DNA from: Pelecanus crispus
Taxonomy: Eukaryota; Chordata; Aves; Pelecaniformes; Pelecanidae
Length of the DNA: 64,000 nt
Assembly (NCBI RefSeq): GCF_030463565.1
Contig: NC_134653.1
Location: 31,805,150 to 31,869,149, forward strand
Reading direction: 5' to 3'
Positions 45,811-57,800 of this stretch are shown in pieces. Within the stretch, counting starts at the first letter, position 1. The number at the start of each line of letters is the position of its first letter. The notes beneath the pieces were generated by a model, which saw nothing but the letters and a program-made list of their open reading frames with translations, did not search any database and had not been told where the DNA came from. Both the position numbers and the translations under genes were made by a program.

Positions 45811-48800
45811 GGATTTCGGGGACCGCGAGCTCTTTGAGCAGCTCGAGGAGGAGGACGGGCCGCCGCCACCGCCTCGCCTCAGCTTCGAGGAGGAGGAGGA
45901 GGGACCCGAGAAAGCCCTGGAGGAGCTGTATGCGCGGCTGCGGGACCGCGAGGAGACGGTGCAGCGGCTGCGGGCGGAGAATATCCTGACGGGAGAGGCA
46001 GGGCCTGCTCCGGGGAGGGCGCAGCGGGGCGGGGGGACGGGGGGCGCCGCTCCTGCCGCCGGTTCCCTTCCGGGCCAGCCTCGGCGCCTGCCCTGCTGGG
46101 GCTGGCGGCCGCCTCCGGCTTGAGGTGCTCCGGCTTTTCCCGCCTCTCGGGGACCTCCGTGAGGCCGAGCCCTGTGGCTTTGTGGGGGACGGCTCTGTCG
46201 GTCTCGGCCAGCAGCCGGGGCCCTGGCGCGTCCTGAAGGACGATGAGAATTGAGCTTGGCGGGGAGCGGGCAGCCTCCCCCCGGCGGCTCCGCTCCTCGG
46301 GCCGCTGCGAGCCCGCCTCTCCGTGCGGTGGCAGGTTTTTTCCTGGCTTCTGCTTCCGTCACTTAAAAGGAAGGTTTCTCTGAAAAATTCCATCCTCAGA
46401 ATGTCCGGGTCCGTGCCAGCTTCGCTTCATTTGGCAAAGGAGGTAGTCAAGTTCTTGAGCGCTAGGATGACTGTTAAAACACTTGATGCTGGATTCCTTC
46501 TTTCTGGCTTTCTAGGGGAAAAGAAACAGCTGTACGTCCACTTTGAAAATCCATTTTTAACATAGCTAGAAATAATTTTAAACTGTTAAATTGTGACTGG
46601 TTTGTGGTTTTACCCAGCAGACAGCTAAACACCACACAGCCATTCGCTCACTCTCCCCCTCCCCAGTGGGATGGGGGAATCAGGAAAAAAAAAAAAAGTA
46701 AAATTTGTGGGTTGAGATAAAGACCGTTTAATAGGACAGAAAAGAAAGGGAAAATAATAATAATATACAAAATAAGTGATGCACAATGCAATTGCTCACC
46801 GCCTGCTGACCGATACCCAGCCAGTTCCTGAGTAGCGATTGCTGTCCCCCAGCCAACCCCCCCCAGTTTATCTACTGAGCATGACACCATATGGTATGGA
46901 ATAGCCCTTTGGTTGGTTTGGATCAGCTGTCTTGGCTGTGCCCCCTCCCAGCTTCTTGTGCACCTGGCAGAGCATGGGAAGCTAAAAAGTCCTTGACTAG
47001 TATAAACACTACTTAGGAACACCTAAAACATCAGTGTATTATCAACATTCTACTCCTACTAAATCCAAAACACAGCACTATACCAGCTACTAGGAAGAAA
47101 ATTAACTCTATCCCAGCTGAAACCAGGACACTGTTCCCTAAAAGGTTTTTGGGTTCGATACTGCAGCCGAGTGGAATCTGAAATGGTTTTTATAGTTTAT
47201 TTTCTATTTGCAAGTATGTGTGTCTTACTGTTGATTTTTTTTTGTGATGACTGTAGGTGTTTTTAACATAAAATACTATAAATCTGACAATTCAACCATA
47301 GTGCATGTAATGATTTGTACTATATGGATTGTCACAGCTAGTCATCTTTTTCATTTGGGTTTTTTTGTTTGTTTGTTTGGGGTTTTTTTGCATTTTATTG
47401 TGTGGTGGATTTGTAAGCAACGGGTGGATTTGTAAATAATCCTCTGTGCAGTGAAAAGGAAGGTCTGAAACCCCATTCGTTATTCTGTGGAATTCTTGTT
47501 TGTTTTGATCCTTTAATTAATTAAGGTGTGGGTCTGTGTCTTTTGAAGAAAGTAACGTTCCTTAACAATAAATTAACATCAGGAACTTAAACGGAAGCTG
47601 AATATCCTGACTCGTCCTAGGTATGTTAACGATGACTTAAAACACTCAGTATGACCTGTATATGTTTGAAATAGAGTTTGTCTGAGGTAGTAGCTGCCTG
47701 AGGTGACAATGTCTGCCACATCTTTTAGAAATCTTGTTTCTATGTCCCTGTCCCTGCTCAGATGTTGGGCTTCTAAAATGCCATTATCATTCTTGAAAAG
47801 TCTTTCAGACACAAATATCGAGAACTTAGTTTGTCTTCCTGTAACTTTATTTGTGTGTATCTATCTGTTTATGAAACTTACATGGCCTTTAGGGAAACAG
47901 TTTTTTTGTAAAGTTCAGCAGTGAGAACAAATACATTAAAATGGTTCAATAAATAAGAGATCTTACTTACACGATCTTGTAACAGTTTACTGCAGTTAGA
48001 AGAAAACCTCTGTAGTGTGGTGGTTTTTTTCTACCTCACACCAGGCAACCTGCTTTGCTTGGGAGAGGGTGATTTCTGTTTAAGTGAATAGGAACTTCTT
48101 AAAAGAACAGAACTTGTATTGGCCAAACATTCCCCTCTCTGTGGACTACATAAAACAGATAGGGAGTATTTACAGTAAAGCTAAGACAGTAACGATTGTC
48201 TGTCTCTGTTCTATTCTTCTAGTGGAATTTCAGTGGAAAACTCCAAATCTGATGGACCTCTGTTACAGATTTTATTTATGAACAATGTAATTTCTAAGTA
48301 AGTACTTCCCAAGAAAAGCAATCCTGACAGGAAATGGGACTTTGTTTGTTTGTTTGGGTATGTTAGTGTTTGCCCAAAGGATGGATATATGTTTTATTCA
48401 ATAACATAAACTTGTTAAGCTTGAAGTGGAGAGAGGATAATGAGCAATATGACAGAAGGTCGGTTGCTTTCATTAGCACTATCTGTTTTTATCATGAAAT
48501 GAAGTGTGAATTCCTAGGACTTGGAGTGAGTCTGAACAGCAGTTTTGAGTTTCACGAGTGTTGTGGGTAAATATAGTAAATTAAATTTTCCCTGCCTCTG
48601 AGCTGATTTTTTTGCCACGCTAATATAAGGGTGCTCTCTAATAATAGATTGTATTCATGTTGGTGGGGGTTGGAAGGAGGACAGCAAGGAAGTTGACTGC
48701 CCCCTTTCTAAGTTCTTAAGAAGTAGTAAATGGTAAATGCTTAAAAAAAAGACATTTGGCATATGTTTCAATCTTGCTCATGTCTTCATCTCTCTATACT

Positions 48801-51800
48801 TTTTCATTCCATTACAGGCAGTATCATCAAGAAATTGAAGATTTTGTTTTTAATTTAGTTCGGAAATACGAAGAGCAGAAGAGAGGTGAACAAGAAAAAA
48901 CACACTTCAATGTTAAGCCACAGGTACTTTAAAACTCAAATTGTTTTTAGGTGCTCCTTCTCTTGCATCTTTATAGTGGGCATGTTGAAATACTACACTG
49001 CTAAATAGCTGAATTCTAGATGTTTTTTCCTGTTTAATTGTAAATCAAGTAACTATCAGGCAAATGCTGTATAACTATGTGTTCCAAAAATAGAGGGCCA
49101 GGGCAAAGAAAATATCCTTTCTGCTCATGAAAATGCTTCTTTAAAATTGTTCCTAGTGAAATTTGTGTAAAAGCAAAGTAATAAGTTGGTTTAAATAATT
49201 GAGAAAAGACTGTAAGGTACAAACTTAACGTATCCTCTTCTGATTGTATTTGGCACAACTTTGAGTATATACAGGAGCATAGAGGAACAACAGAATCTGG
49301 AAAATTACACTTTCCTCTCTTAGTTTAGAATTTTGAGCTTTACTTAACATTCACTTTTTAGCATTCACTTTGAGTAAAGGGGTGAAATGACACATTTCTC
49401 TCCATCTTTCTCTTAGCTTTTGAGATAAGAGTAAAGATGTTCTTATGCAGCATATTTCTCATCAAAGAAAACATTAGAAATGAGCTGTGTCATACTTTGG
49501 ACTGTGGAAAGCATTGTGACTAATGTAGACATCTCCATCCTACTGTTTAATTAATGCTTCATGAAAGAATAGAAGCTGTATTCCATGTTCTGTGCCTTTT
49601 ATATACTTTAGTGATTTAGGAGCTTTTCTTTTTACTGTTATTTTAAATTAATTATTTGCACTTTTACTTTTCATGTCAGCCATCCAGTGTCGTTTTGGAA
49701 GAGGACTGTAAAACAGCAAGCTCGAATTCTGTTAAAAAAATTAAAGAAGCTTTTAGTGTAAGTTTATGACTATATACTCTTCAATGGTAGGTCTGACTCT
49801 TCATTCTAAATATTCAGTATACACTGCCATTAAAATAAGATCTTGTTAAATTTCATTTATCAGTGTAATAGCAGTTAAGTTCAGCATGTTTTGGCTACAT
49901 CAATGGAAAAAAATATTTATTTGTACAGGTGTGGGCATGTATTATTTGTAAATTCTTACAGAGTGGGGGAAAAAAACCTGGAAGTATTTCAAGCAGTGTA
50001 AATTTATAGAAATGCTACCAATCTGACCTAAATACTGACACATTTCTGACAATTTTCTGACTTTTTTTCTACAGGTTGTAGGAAGTGTTCTGTATTTTAC
50101 CAATTTTTGTCTTGATAAACTGGGACAGCCTTTATTAAATGAGAATCCACAGCTGACAGAAGGATGGGAAATACCTAAGTATCCTGTTTACTAAAACAAG
50201 GGTTTTTTTCCGTTTGTCAAATCCAAAGAATGCCAGTTGGTAAATTGAACTCAAATTCTGTTTAGTAGATCGTACATTTCTATCAAAATCATATCAGTGG
50301 TTACAGATGAAGAGTTTTAATGAGTCATTAATGGCTTGTTTACTCAAAACATGTAAGTCTTTTGATATGATTGGCTTGCTGATTTTTAGAAGGCTTATGC
50401 TTGGGAAGAGTGAATGCCTTATCCCCATAAATACATCTTGTGACTTTAGGAATTCTCTGGGCCAGTCTCTAATCAGGTTTGGAATGACAGCTCATTCCAG
50501 ATATGAGTAAGCGTTCTCCCTCTATAAAATCTGATGTTTGGGAGAAGAAAAGGGCTTGGAAAACTCAAATATGCTGTAAGGTGTTTTTTTCCAAGAGTGG
50601 GAGCCAGAGGGAAAGACTTTTATTAAAATTTAACTATGGAATGCTCTTAACTTGCATCCATTTTAAAGTTGGTTCTTTACTCTTTATTAAAGCCAATATT
50701 TGAAAGGTGGGATTGAAGGGAAATGTTGGAAAAAGTGTTTTTTAATATTGTAGTCCTCCATGACAAAAAGAAATTGGACAAGAAATGTATCAAGTAATCT
50801 CATCTCCCCAGTTTTCCAGTATTGGTTCTGACCCAGAAAGAGTCAGGACAAGAACCAGTTTCACAGTTCATTTCTGCAATATCTGGTTATCAAGCTTATA
50901 ATAAAGGTCATTTCCTAGTGTTAAAAAATTACTTGTAGCTGAACAAAAATCACAAATTTATAAGCTGGCTAACTTGGGTTTTCTTGTGCCTGCCTTTGAC
51001 TCTGTATGCACTGTGCTGTAATTTTACATTTGGAAAGCTGTCTCTGTTACAGTGCATTAAGTCAGTCCTACTCTCCAAATGGTATTTGTACTATCTCCAA
51101 ACCTCCAGATGAAGGAAGTGGATGCATAATGGGAATTTCTCTTAAAATGCAAAGTTAAGTGTGGCTAAACTTTCATGTCTGCCAGCTTAGCTTTGATATT
51201 TTTCTTTAATTGTACTTACTGCATCTTTCCTTAGAGCTCCCATAGATGGCATTAAGCCTAAAATAGCGCTTAACTTCTGAGTGAAATGGCGTATCAGGTA
51301 CCGTGCTTCTAAATGACTGAAGTATCAATTAACACATCAGTTTAACTAATACCTGGGCTATGCTTTTCTTTTTAAAAGCAACAGTTAGATTCTGGAAACT
51401 GCTGTGCTTGTGAACTGTACGGAACCTCTTAGTCTTTGCCATGCCGGTTCGCTTGTGGCCCTCTTGTCTTCTCGTACTTTTAGACAAATGGGCAGAACAG
51501 CTGACACACAGAAGTCCAAAAGCAAACACAAGTAGTATGATATGACCTGTCTTCACCTACTTCAGAAGTGAGTTATGTATTTGAAACTCTAACAAAATAT
51601 GTTATTAATAAGATTGCTGTGAAGCACATCAGAATTATTAGCTTGAAACTTCTGCCTATAAACAAGAGGGTTGTAGTTTCAGCAAGTGCAGATAAAGAAC
51701 AGAATTGGTTATTGGGTTGGAATTGGGTAGGAAAAACAACATAAGCCCATCTTAGCAAATAGTTTATAGTAGATAAAGTTTTATGGTTTATACTATGGAC

Positions 51801-54800
51801 TTCATATCAAGGACCCATCTGTAACTTAATTGGAAAGAGTCAGTATTCTATTCAAAGCACTACTAGGTTTTCACTGATATTTTAAACAAGATTGAAATTT
51901 TGCTTCATCCAGTAGCAGTTCCTTATTGAAATCTAAAGATATCAGCAAGTTTTCAGCCAGATTCTCTCCCTAGATGGACAAGAAATACAAGTAAAACCAA
52001 AAAGGTTTGTATTATTCTTAAATATAAAGTTTTGAGCTGAAAAGTTCAGATGTACACTGTGATTATTCCCCAGTATACTAAATCCTTGAACATACTTGAG
52101 CAATGAGTTTAAATTAAGTAAACCAGCCGTCATGGTCTCTCTTGTTTATTGACTTTCTTTAGGAAGGGCCTAAAATCACTGTGTAAAAGCTTTCTGAAGT
52201 TTATACTCAGTTCTTCTGTTGCTTGCCTTTTCAGTGATTGCTTTGTCATCCTTGCACTGGTGTACTGTCATCATTCTTACTGTTTTGTAGAATAGCTCCT
52301 GTCTGACTTATTTTATAGGCTTTTAAGACAGACTGATCTTAGAGTTGATTGTATAGCTTTTATGGGAGGTAGGAAGTAAAGCAGATCGAGTTTCCAGCTG
52401 ACAGCTTCTGTGGTCTTCATAGCATCTAAAGTCACTGATTTCAGATGCAATGAAGACCAGGCAAACTTTGATTGGGAATTTCAAAGATAAAAGGACATGC
52501 TGAGTTAAACTCTGGTTTGATTAGAAATACTACCGTCTGAATGGAAAGCAGATTGAAGGGTTGTGCTTATGATATGGGATGGTGATAAAATACTTGGATC
52601 ACCGCAGAAGGTTTCTGTTTGAATGCTATATAAAGATGAAGCAGAAGACACGCTTCACTTTATCTAATTAGAGGCTTCAAGAGGTTGGAGTGTGTTTGTG
52701 GTGGGTGGGTGGGGGGATTACCCTGGACACTCATCCTTGTGTCACCTTTTTGTCTCCACTTCTGGTTCCCATCCTAATTAAGTAAAAATGAATGTTCAGA
52801 AAAGAAATCTTTCTCTAAAATCTTGTAAGAGATTCAGATTTCCCCCCTATAAAGTTGAAAATGTTTGCTGCCATGGTATGAATGTACAAGGAAAATTAAA
52901 CTTGAAGTCAGCTGTAGTTCCAGGTTTTCAGTGCACAATTTCACAATACGCCTAACTTGTTCAATCTGTGGACCAGGACTTTCCAAAGAAGTAGTCTGCT
53001 CTCCTACTTGTTTCTACTGGTAACTGATTCTCAGTATTGTAAAAAGGATCAGACTTCTGATGATACAAGCATGAAAAGAGAAATAGAGGTATTAATGTAC
53101 TACAGGCATATTAAATTGAGGCGTTCCTTATCTGTACTCTAGAGTTAAAAGTCTTGGTTTAACATCTTCACTTTCCTTCCTCTGGACATAGTATAAGCTT
53201 TAGTACGTAAGTTTTGTTTTCATTTATTGGCACTATCTAAGCAAACGCTTACATATTTAATGAGAAGCAGACATCCTTTAGTGAATACTCTTCTGTCTGC
53301 AGCATGATACAAGGAAAAGCTTTTCCACCTTTAGGACAGTGAACTATTGGATCAGGTTGCCCAGAGAGGTTATGGTCTCCATCCTGAGAGATTTTCAAGA
53401 CCCAACTGGATAAAGCCCTGAGCAGTCTGGTCTGATCTCATAGCTGACCCAGCTTTGATTAAAGGGACTGGATTAGAGATCTCCTGAGATTCAGCTTGAA
53501 TTATGCTGTGACTATTCTATTCCCTCTTAAAGGAATAGATCTCTGTTATATGGGATATAAAACTCCATTTCTGCCTGGAAGTACTAGTTTTCCACTGTAA
53601 TTTTAGTTCTCTTTCTTTCTTTCCTCTCCACATGCTGTCATGTACACCCCACCCCCCCATTGCTGTGCCTGTGTTGTTATTTCTTGTGTTCTCCTGTGAA
53701 ATAAACAATATTCTGTTACTCTATTTTGAAGATTGACATTAATCAGTCAATTTAAGAGAAGCAGAAGACAGCATAAGATCAGCATGCAATGCTTACATTT
53801 TTTTTCTTTCTAAGTCTAAAAATCTAACAAGATTTAAAATAATTAAGTGCATTTAACATTGCAAAATGATTTTCATTGTGCATTTTTCAAGCAGGCCAAA
53901 ACCGCATTGTTTCAATTGTGGTTCTGAAGACCATCAGATGAAAGACTGTCCAAAGGTAAAGTCTACATCGGTATTCAAAAGACTTCAGCTCTCCAAGAAA
54001 TGTTTCAGTGTAACTGCACCATTTAAAAAAAAAAAAAATTAGATGCAGTGGGGTCAGGATGTACAAATGGTTATTCATCTCTGTTGATTAGATTATACTG
54101 TTCATACTTATAAATTCTAACATACTAAATCAGAATGTAAATTAATTTTTTAACATAATGGTTTGAATGTCTCCTTTAATTTATGGAGGGACATTTTTCA
54201 GTTTGAACAGCCTTCCCTTCTGTTTTAGAGCTCTACTAGATCCAATGCAAATACTCATGAGTTTTTGCTATGTAGTTTTCATTTCAACTGTAGTTCTATA
54301 ACATGGCCATGTGATAAATGGTTAAACGTCCTGAGGGCAAGGAGTAGCAGTTTTATGTTGGGTGAAGGAGTGCATAAATTGTAAATTGTCCAAATCTAAA
54401 CTTCCCAATTGTATTATCTTTAAGCCACGAAATGCAGCTCGTATAAGTGAGAAGAGAAAGGAGTTTATGGAAGCTTGTGGTGAAGCGAGCAATCAGAATT
54501 TTCAGCAGCGGTATCATGCAGAAGAAGTAGAAGAGAGGTTTGGAAAATTTAAACCAGGAGTAATTAGGTATCTCTTTTCCTTCCCTTAGCTGTTGCACTG
54601 CTTTTCTGGAATACCTTTTCTGCCTTTGGAGTGCCAGATGTTACTTTCCACAGTTCTATTAAGTCCATCTGCTACTCTTAATTACGGGTGTATTGTGTTC
54701 CAATTTGTTTGCTAAATAAAATTTTGTTTAATAAACTGCACAGATGTTTTTCAAATGAAAACTCATCTAGTGTAATAGTCCTACCCTTTCCCATGGCACT

Positions 54801-57800
54801 TTGCCTAATGTAGGGAGACAAATTTTACTCTTTGGCTACTCAAATTGCGAATATATTATGTTCCTAATAAACTAAAAATGCATGCAAGATTCTGAAGAAT
54901 TTGAGCTTTGAGTGTCCTTTCCTCTCTTTTTCTCTCTATTTAAAATGTTTTAAAAAATCGTAATATGTCTGTAGCAGTCTTCAAAGAAATCATCAGTAAA
55001 TTAGTGTTGCATTAAGTTCCACCCTTCCTGTCGTGATAGCTACAGTTAAGGCCAATAACAAGTCGAGTAAGTTGTTCTCAGTGTAGAGTTAATTCTCATA
55101 AAATGTTTAAGCATACGTACACTTGTATGGAGAAATGAAACTGTTAAAAGTTATCTTTAACATCAGAGCAGGTTTTGACCTGAAATTGTTGTATCTGGGA
55201 TTGACAGGCAACATAATTTGAGCTAAAACTGAGTTACTTTAACTTGATAGTTTATAATTCAACAAAATGTTCATAACTTCCTTTTGTCAAAACTCAGTTA
55301 TGGATATTACTGGAGGACTTCTTGTTTTCTGTTTTGTTTTTTCAACTTAGTGGGGAACTTCAAGATGCACTTGGTGTCACAGATAAGAGTCTTCCTCCAT
55401 TTATATATCGCATGCGTCAGCTCGGTTATCCTCCAGGTTGGCTCAAGGAGGCTGAAATGGAGTACTCGGGACTTGCGCTTTACGATGGAAAAGGTAAGGA
55501 ATGTGCTGTGGGAAGGCAGTTTTCAGTATGCAGGCTATTTACTGGTTGCACCCTATTCAGGAGACAATAAAGTATGTAGTTTGTAAACCTTCATTTTCCT
55601 CCTAGATGAGTGAGAAAGTTGTAAATCAAGTTTTCTTTTCTGAAGTCATGTAAAAATACTGCCCTCTCATCCAGCTGTGCTGTGACAATGAAACAACTTT
55701 TATAATGATTGGTTTGCATAGATGAAGACACTCTGCCAGTGTGATTTCACTCTAATCAACCCTTGATATTAAAACACGGAGTTCCTGTGAAACTGTGCAA
55801 GACTTGCAGATAGCCTATTGTCAAATTTCCTCTTCCTTTTTTTAATAAGCTTTTCTTATGTTTTATGAAAGAATACTTTCTAAAGTTCAGTAACTTAATA
55901 AGAGTAAGGAGACCACCAGAAAGCAAAGAATACAATTCTTGAAACCCAACTTAGGAAGTAATTTACCAGCTTTTTACTGATGACCAACATTTATGCTGCA
56001 TCTCAGAGAACAGTCCTGATGCCAAATTCTGAGGCTAGTAATGGTACATAAAGAGTAGTATTATTATGAATACCCAGTTAGGTTTCTGGGGAAGCTTCAT
56101 GCATGTATCTGATAGGTTTGGTCACTGTTAACTGCCTTTGTGGATTACAAAGCCTTCTATCAATACTTACATTCCAAAAACCAAAACCTTGTTTGTAAAT
56201 CCTGTGGATTTTTTCAGTAATGTTCTTAGTTAGCATCAATAATAATTGTATTTCATTATAGATGATGGTGGAACGGAAGAGGAAGGATCTCATCAACCAA
56301 AACGCATCATTTATGATGTCTCTAAGTTGATAAACTATCCAGGCTTTAATATATCCACTCCAAGTGGGATCCCAGATGTAAGTGGCTGTCCTCTGCCTTC
56401 TAAACATGCTGAGTAACACTAATTGCTTTTAGCCAAGTTCAACATTTTGTATTCTGCATCTGATAATTTTCTTTCAACAGGCTCTTATTTTTAAGCACCT
56501 GGTTTGGGGCTGAGGGCTGTTGATGTAATTGACATGACATCCATCTATTTGGTATCTGTCACAGCTCTTTGTGGGTAGGATCTGACAGTGCTTCTGTGGT
56601 GATTATTTCCATTGTGAGACCAACAGGAGCCTAGAAGGCTAGTTCTTTTTTTTTTTTTTAAACACAAAACTTTACACATGAATGCATATTCCTTCCATAC
56701 ATCTAAATCTTCTAAATGTTCTCGGAATATGAAAATTACTGTGGGTGTTATCATAAATAGAATTTCAACTACAGAAAACTACATCAGACCAGTACACAAT
56801 CTCTGGGAAGCTTTGTAACAGCTAAACAAAATGAGTCATATCCAAAGATCTACATAGTGGGTGCCCTCTTAAGCACAGAGTGCACAAGGAATCTTCTGTG
56901 GCGGCTGCTGCTGCTGAACTTTTATTTTCAAAAGCATTTTAACCTGCTGTTAGTAGTTAACTTCATCACTGATGTTAATGCCTGTGCATTAAAAAGTACT
57001 TGTATATTTTCTTTTGCAGCTTTATGTTTGTCCATTTAGTGGCCTCCAATGTGTTTTTTATTTGGTATTATTAACCAAAGTTCAGTCCTCAAGTTTTTTT
57101 CAGTTTTCACTAAAAATTAACAGTTTTTCAAAGTAAGCCTTTTTTGTCTGAACAGTTATTTCAAGGGGAAGTTTGTAGTTGTGTTACAAATTTTGAAGAG
57201 TATTTGCTATGAAATGGTTAACAAGACGTTTCGTAAAGGTGACTTTTTTTTTAAATTATTATTCCTACTACCCAGTCATAGTGCATTGCATCAGTTGTTT
57301 GTGTTCACAGGTGAGAGTACTTTGGCTTGCCAGAAGTTTCTAGTAAAGACCTATTTATTCTGATAAATGAGGCTTTTGATGAGAACTTGAATTCATCTTG
57401 GCTTGTTAATCTCTTAGTGTTTCTGTGTCATGTTATTAGCCAACTGTACGTTATTTTTTTTTTCTGTAGGAATGGCAGATATTTGGTTCCATCCCCATGC
57501 AGCCATCTCAGCAGAAGGATGTTTTTGCTAACTACCTTTCTCATTTTCATGCGGTGAATATATCTCATTGTTATTTGCAAAAAAAAAAAAAAAAAAAAGG
57601 TTGTCTTGTAGTTAGCGTAGCCAATGGTGATCTCTTGTTTATATCTTCTTTTTTGCATGGGGGAAATCGACTTTCTTATTGACACTACCTTGTGAAATGC
57701 TGATGCGTGGCTGATTTGTTCTAACAAAAAGGAGCTTCATGTTTAGAACAAATTCCAGTATTTCAGTCCCAGTTGTGCAATATTTTATAAACAGTTGGGA

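Noticed and set aside
45225-46393. Reading frames of up to 344 codons on both strands around ZCCHC8 exon 1
   Set aside because: GC-driven shadows. Only the plus frame starting at 45797 matches a known protein, and it must leave the frame at the AT-AC donor at 45981.
50179-53894. Apparent loss of the ZCCHC8 exon before the zinc knuckle
   Set aside because: At first no match was seen, but the 66-base exon is present at 51939-52004 with a diverged sequence and correct phases.
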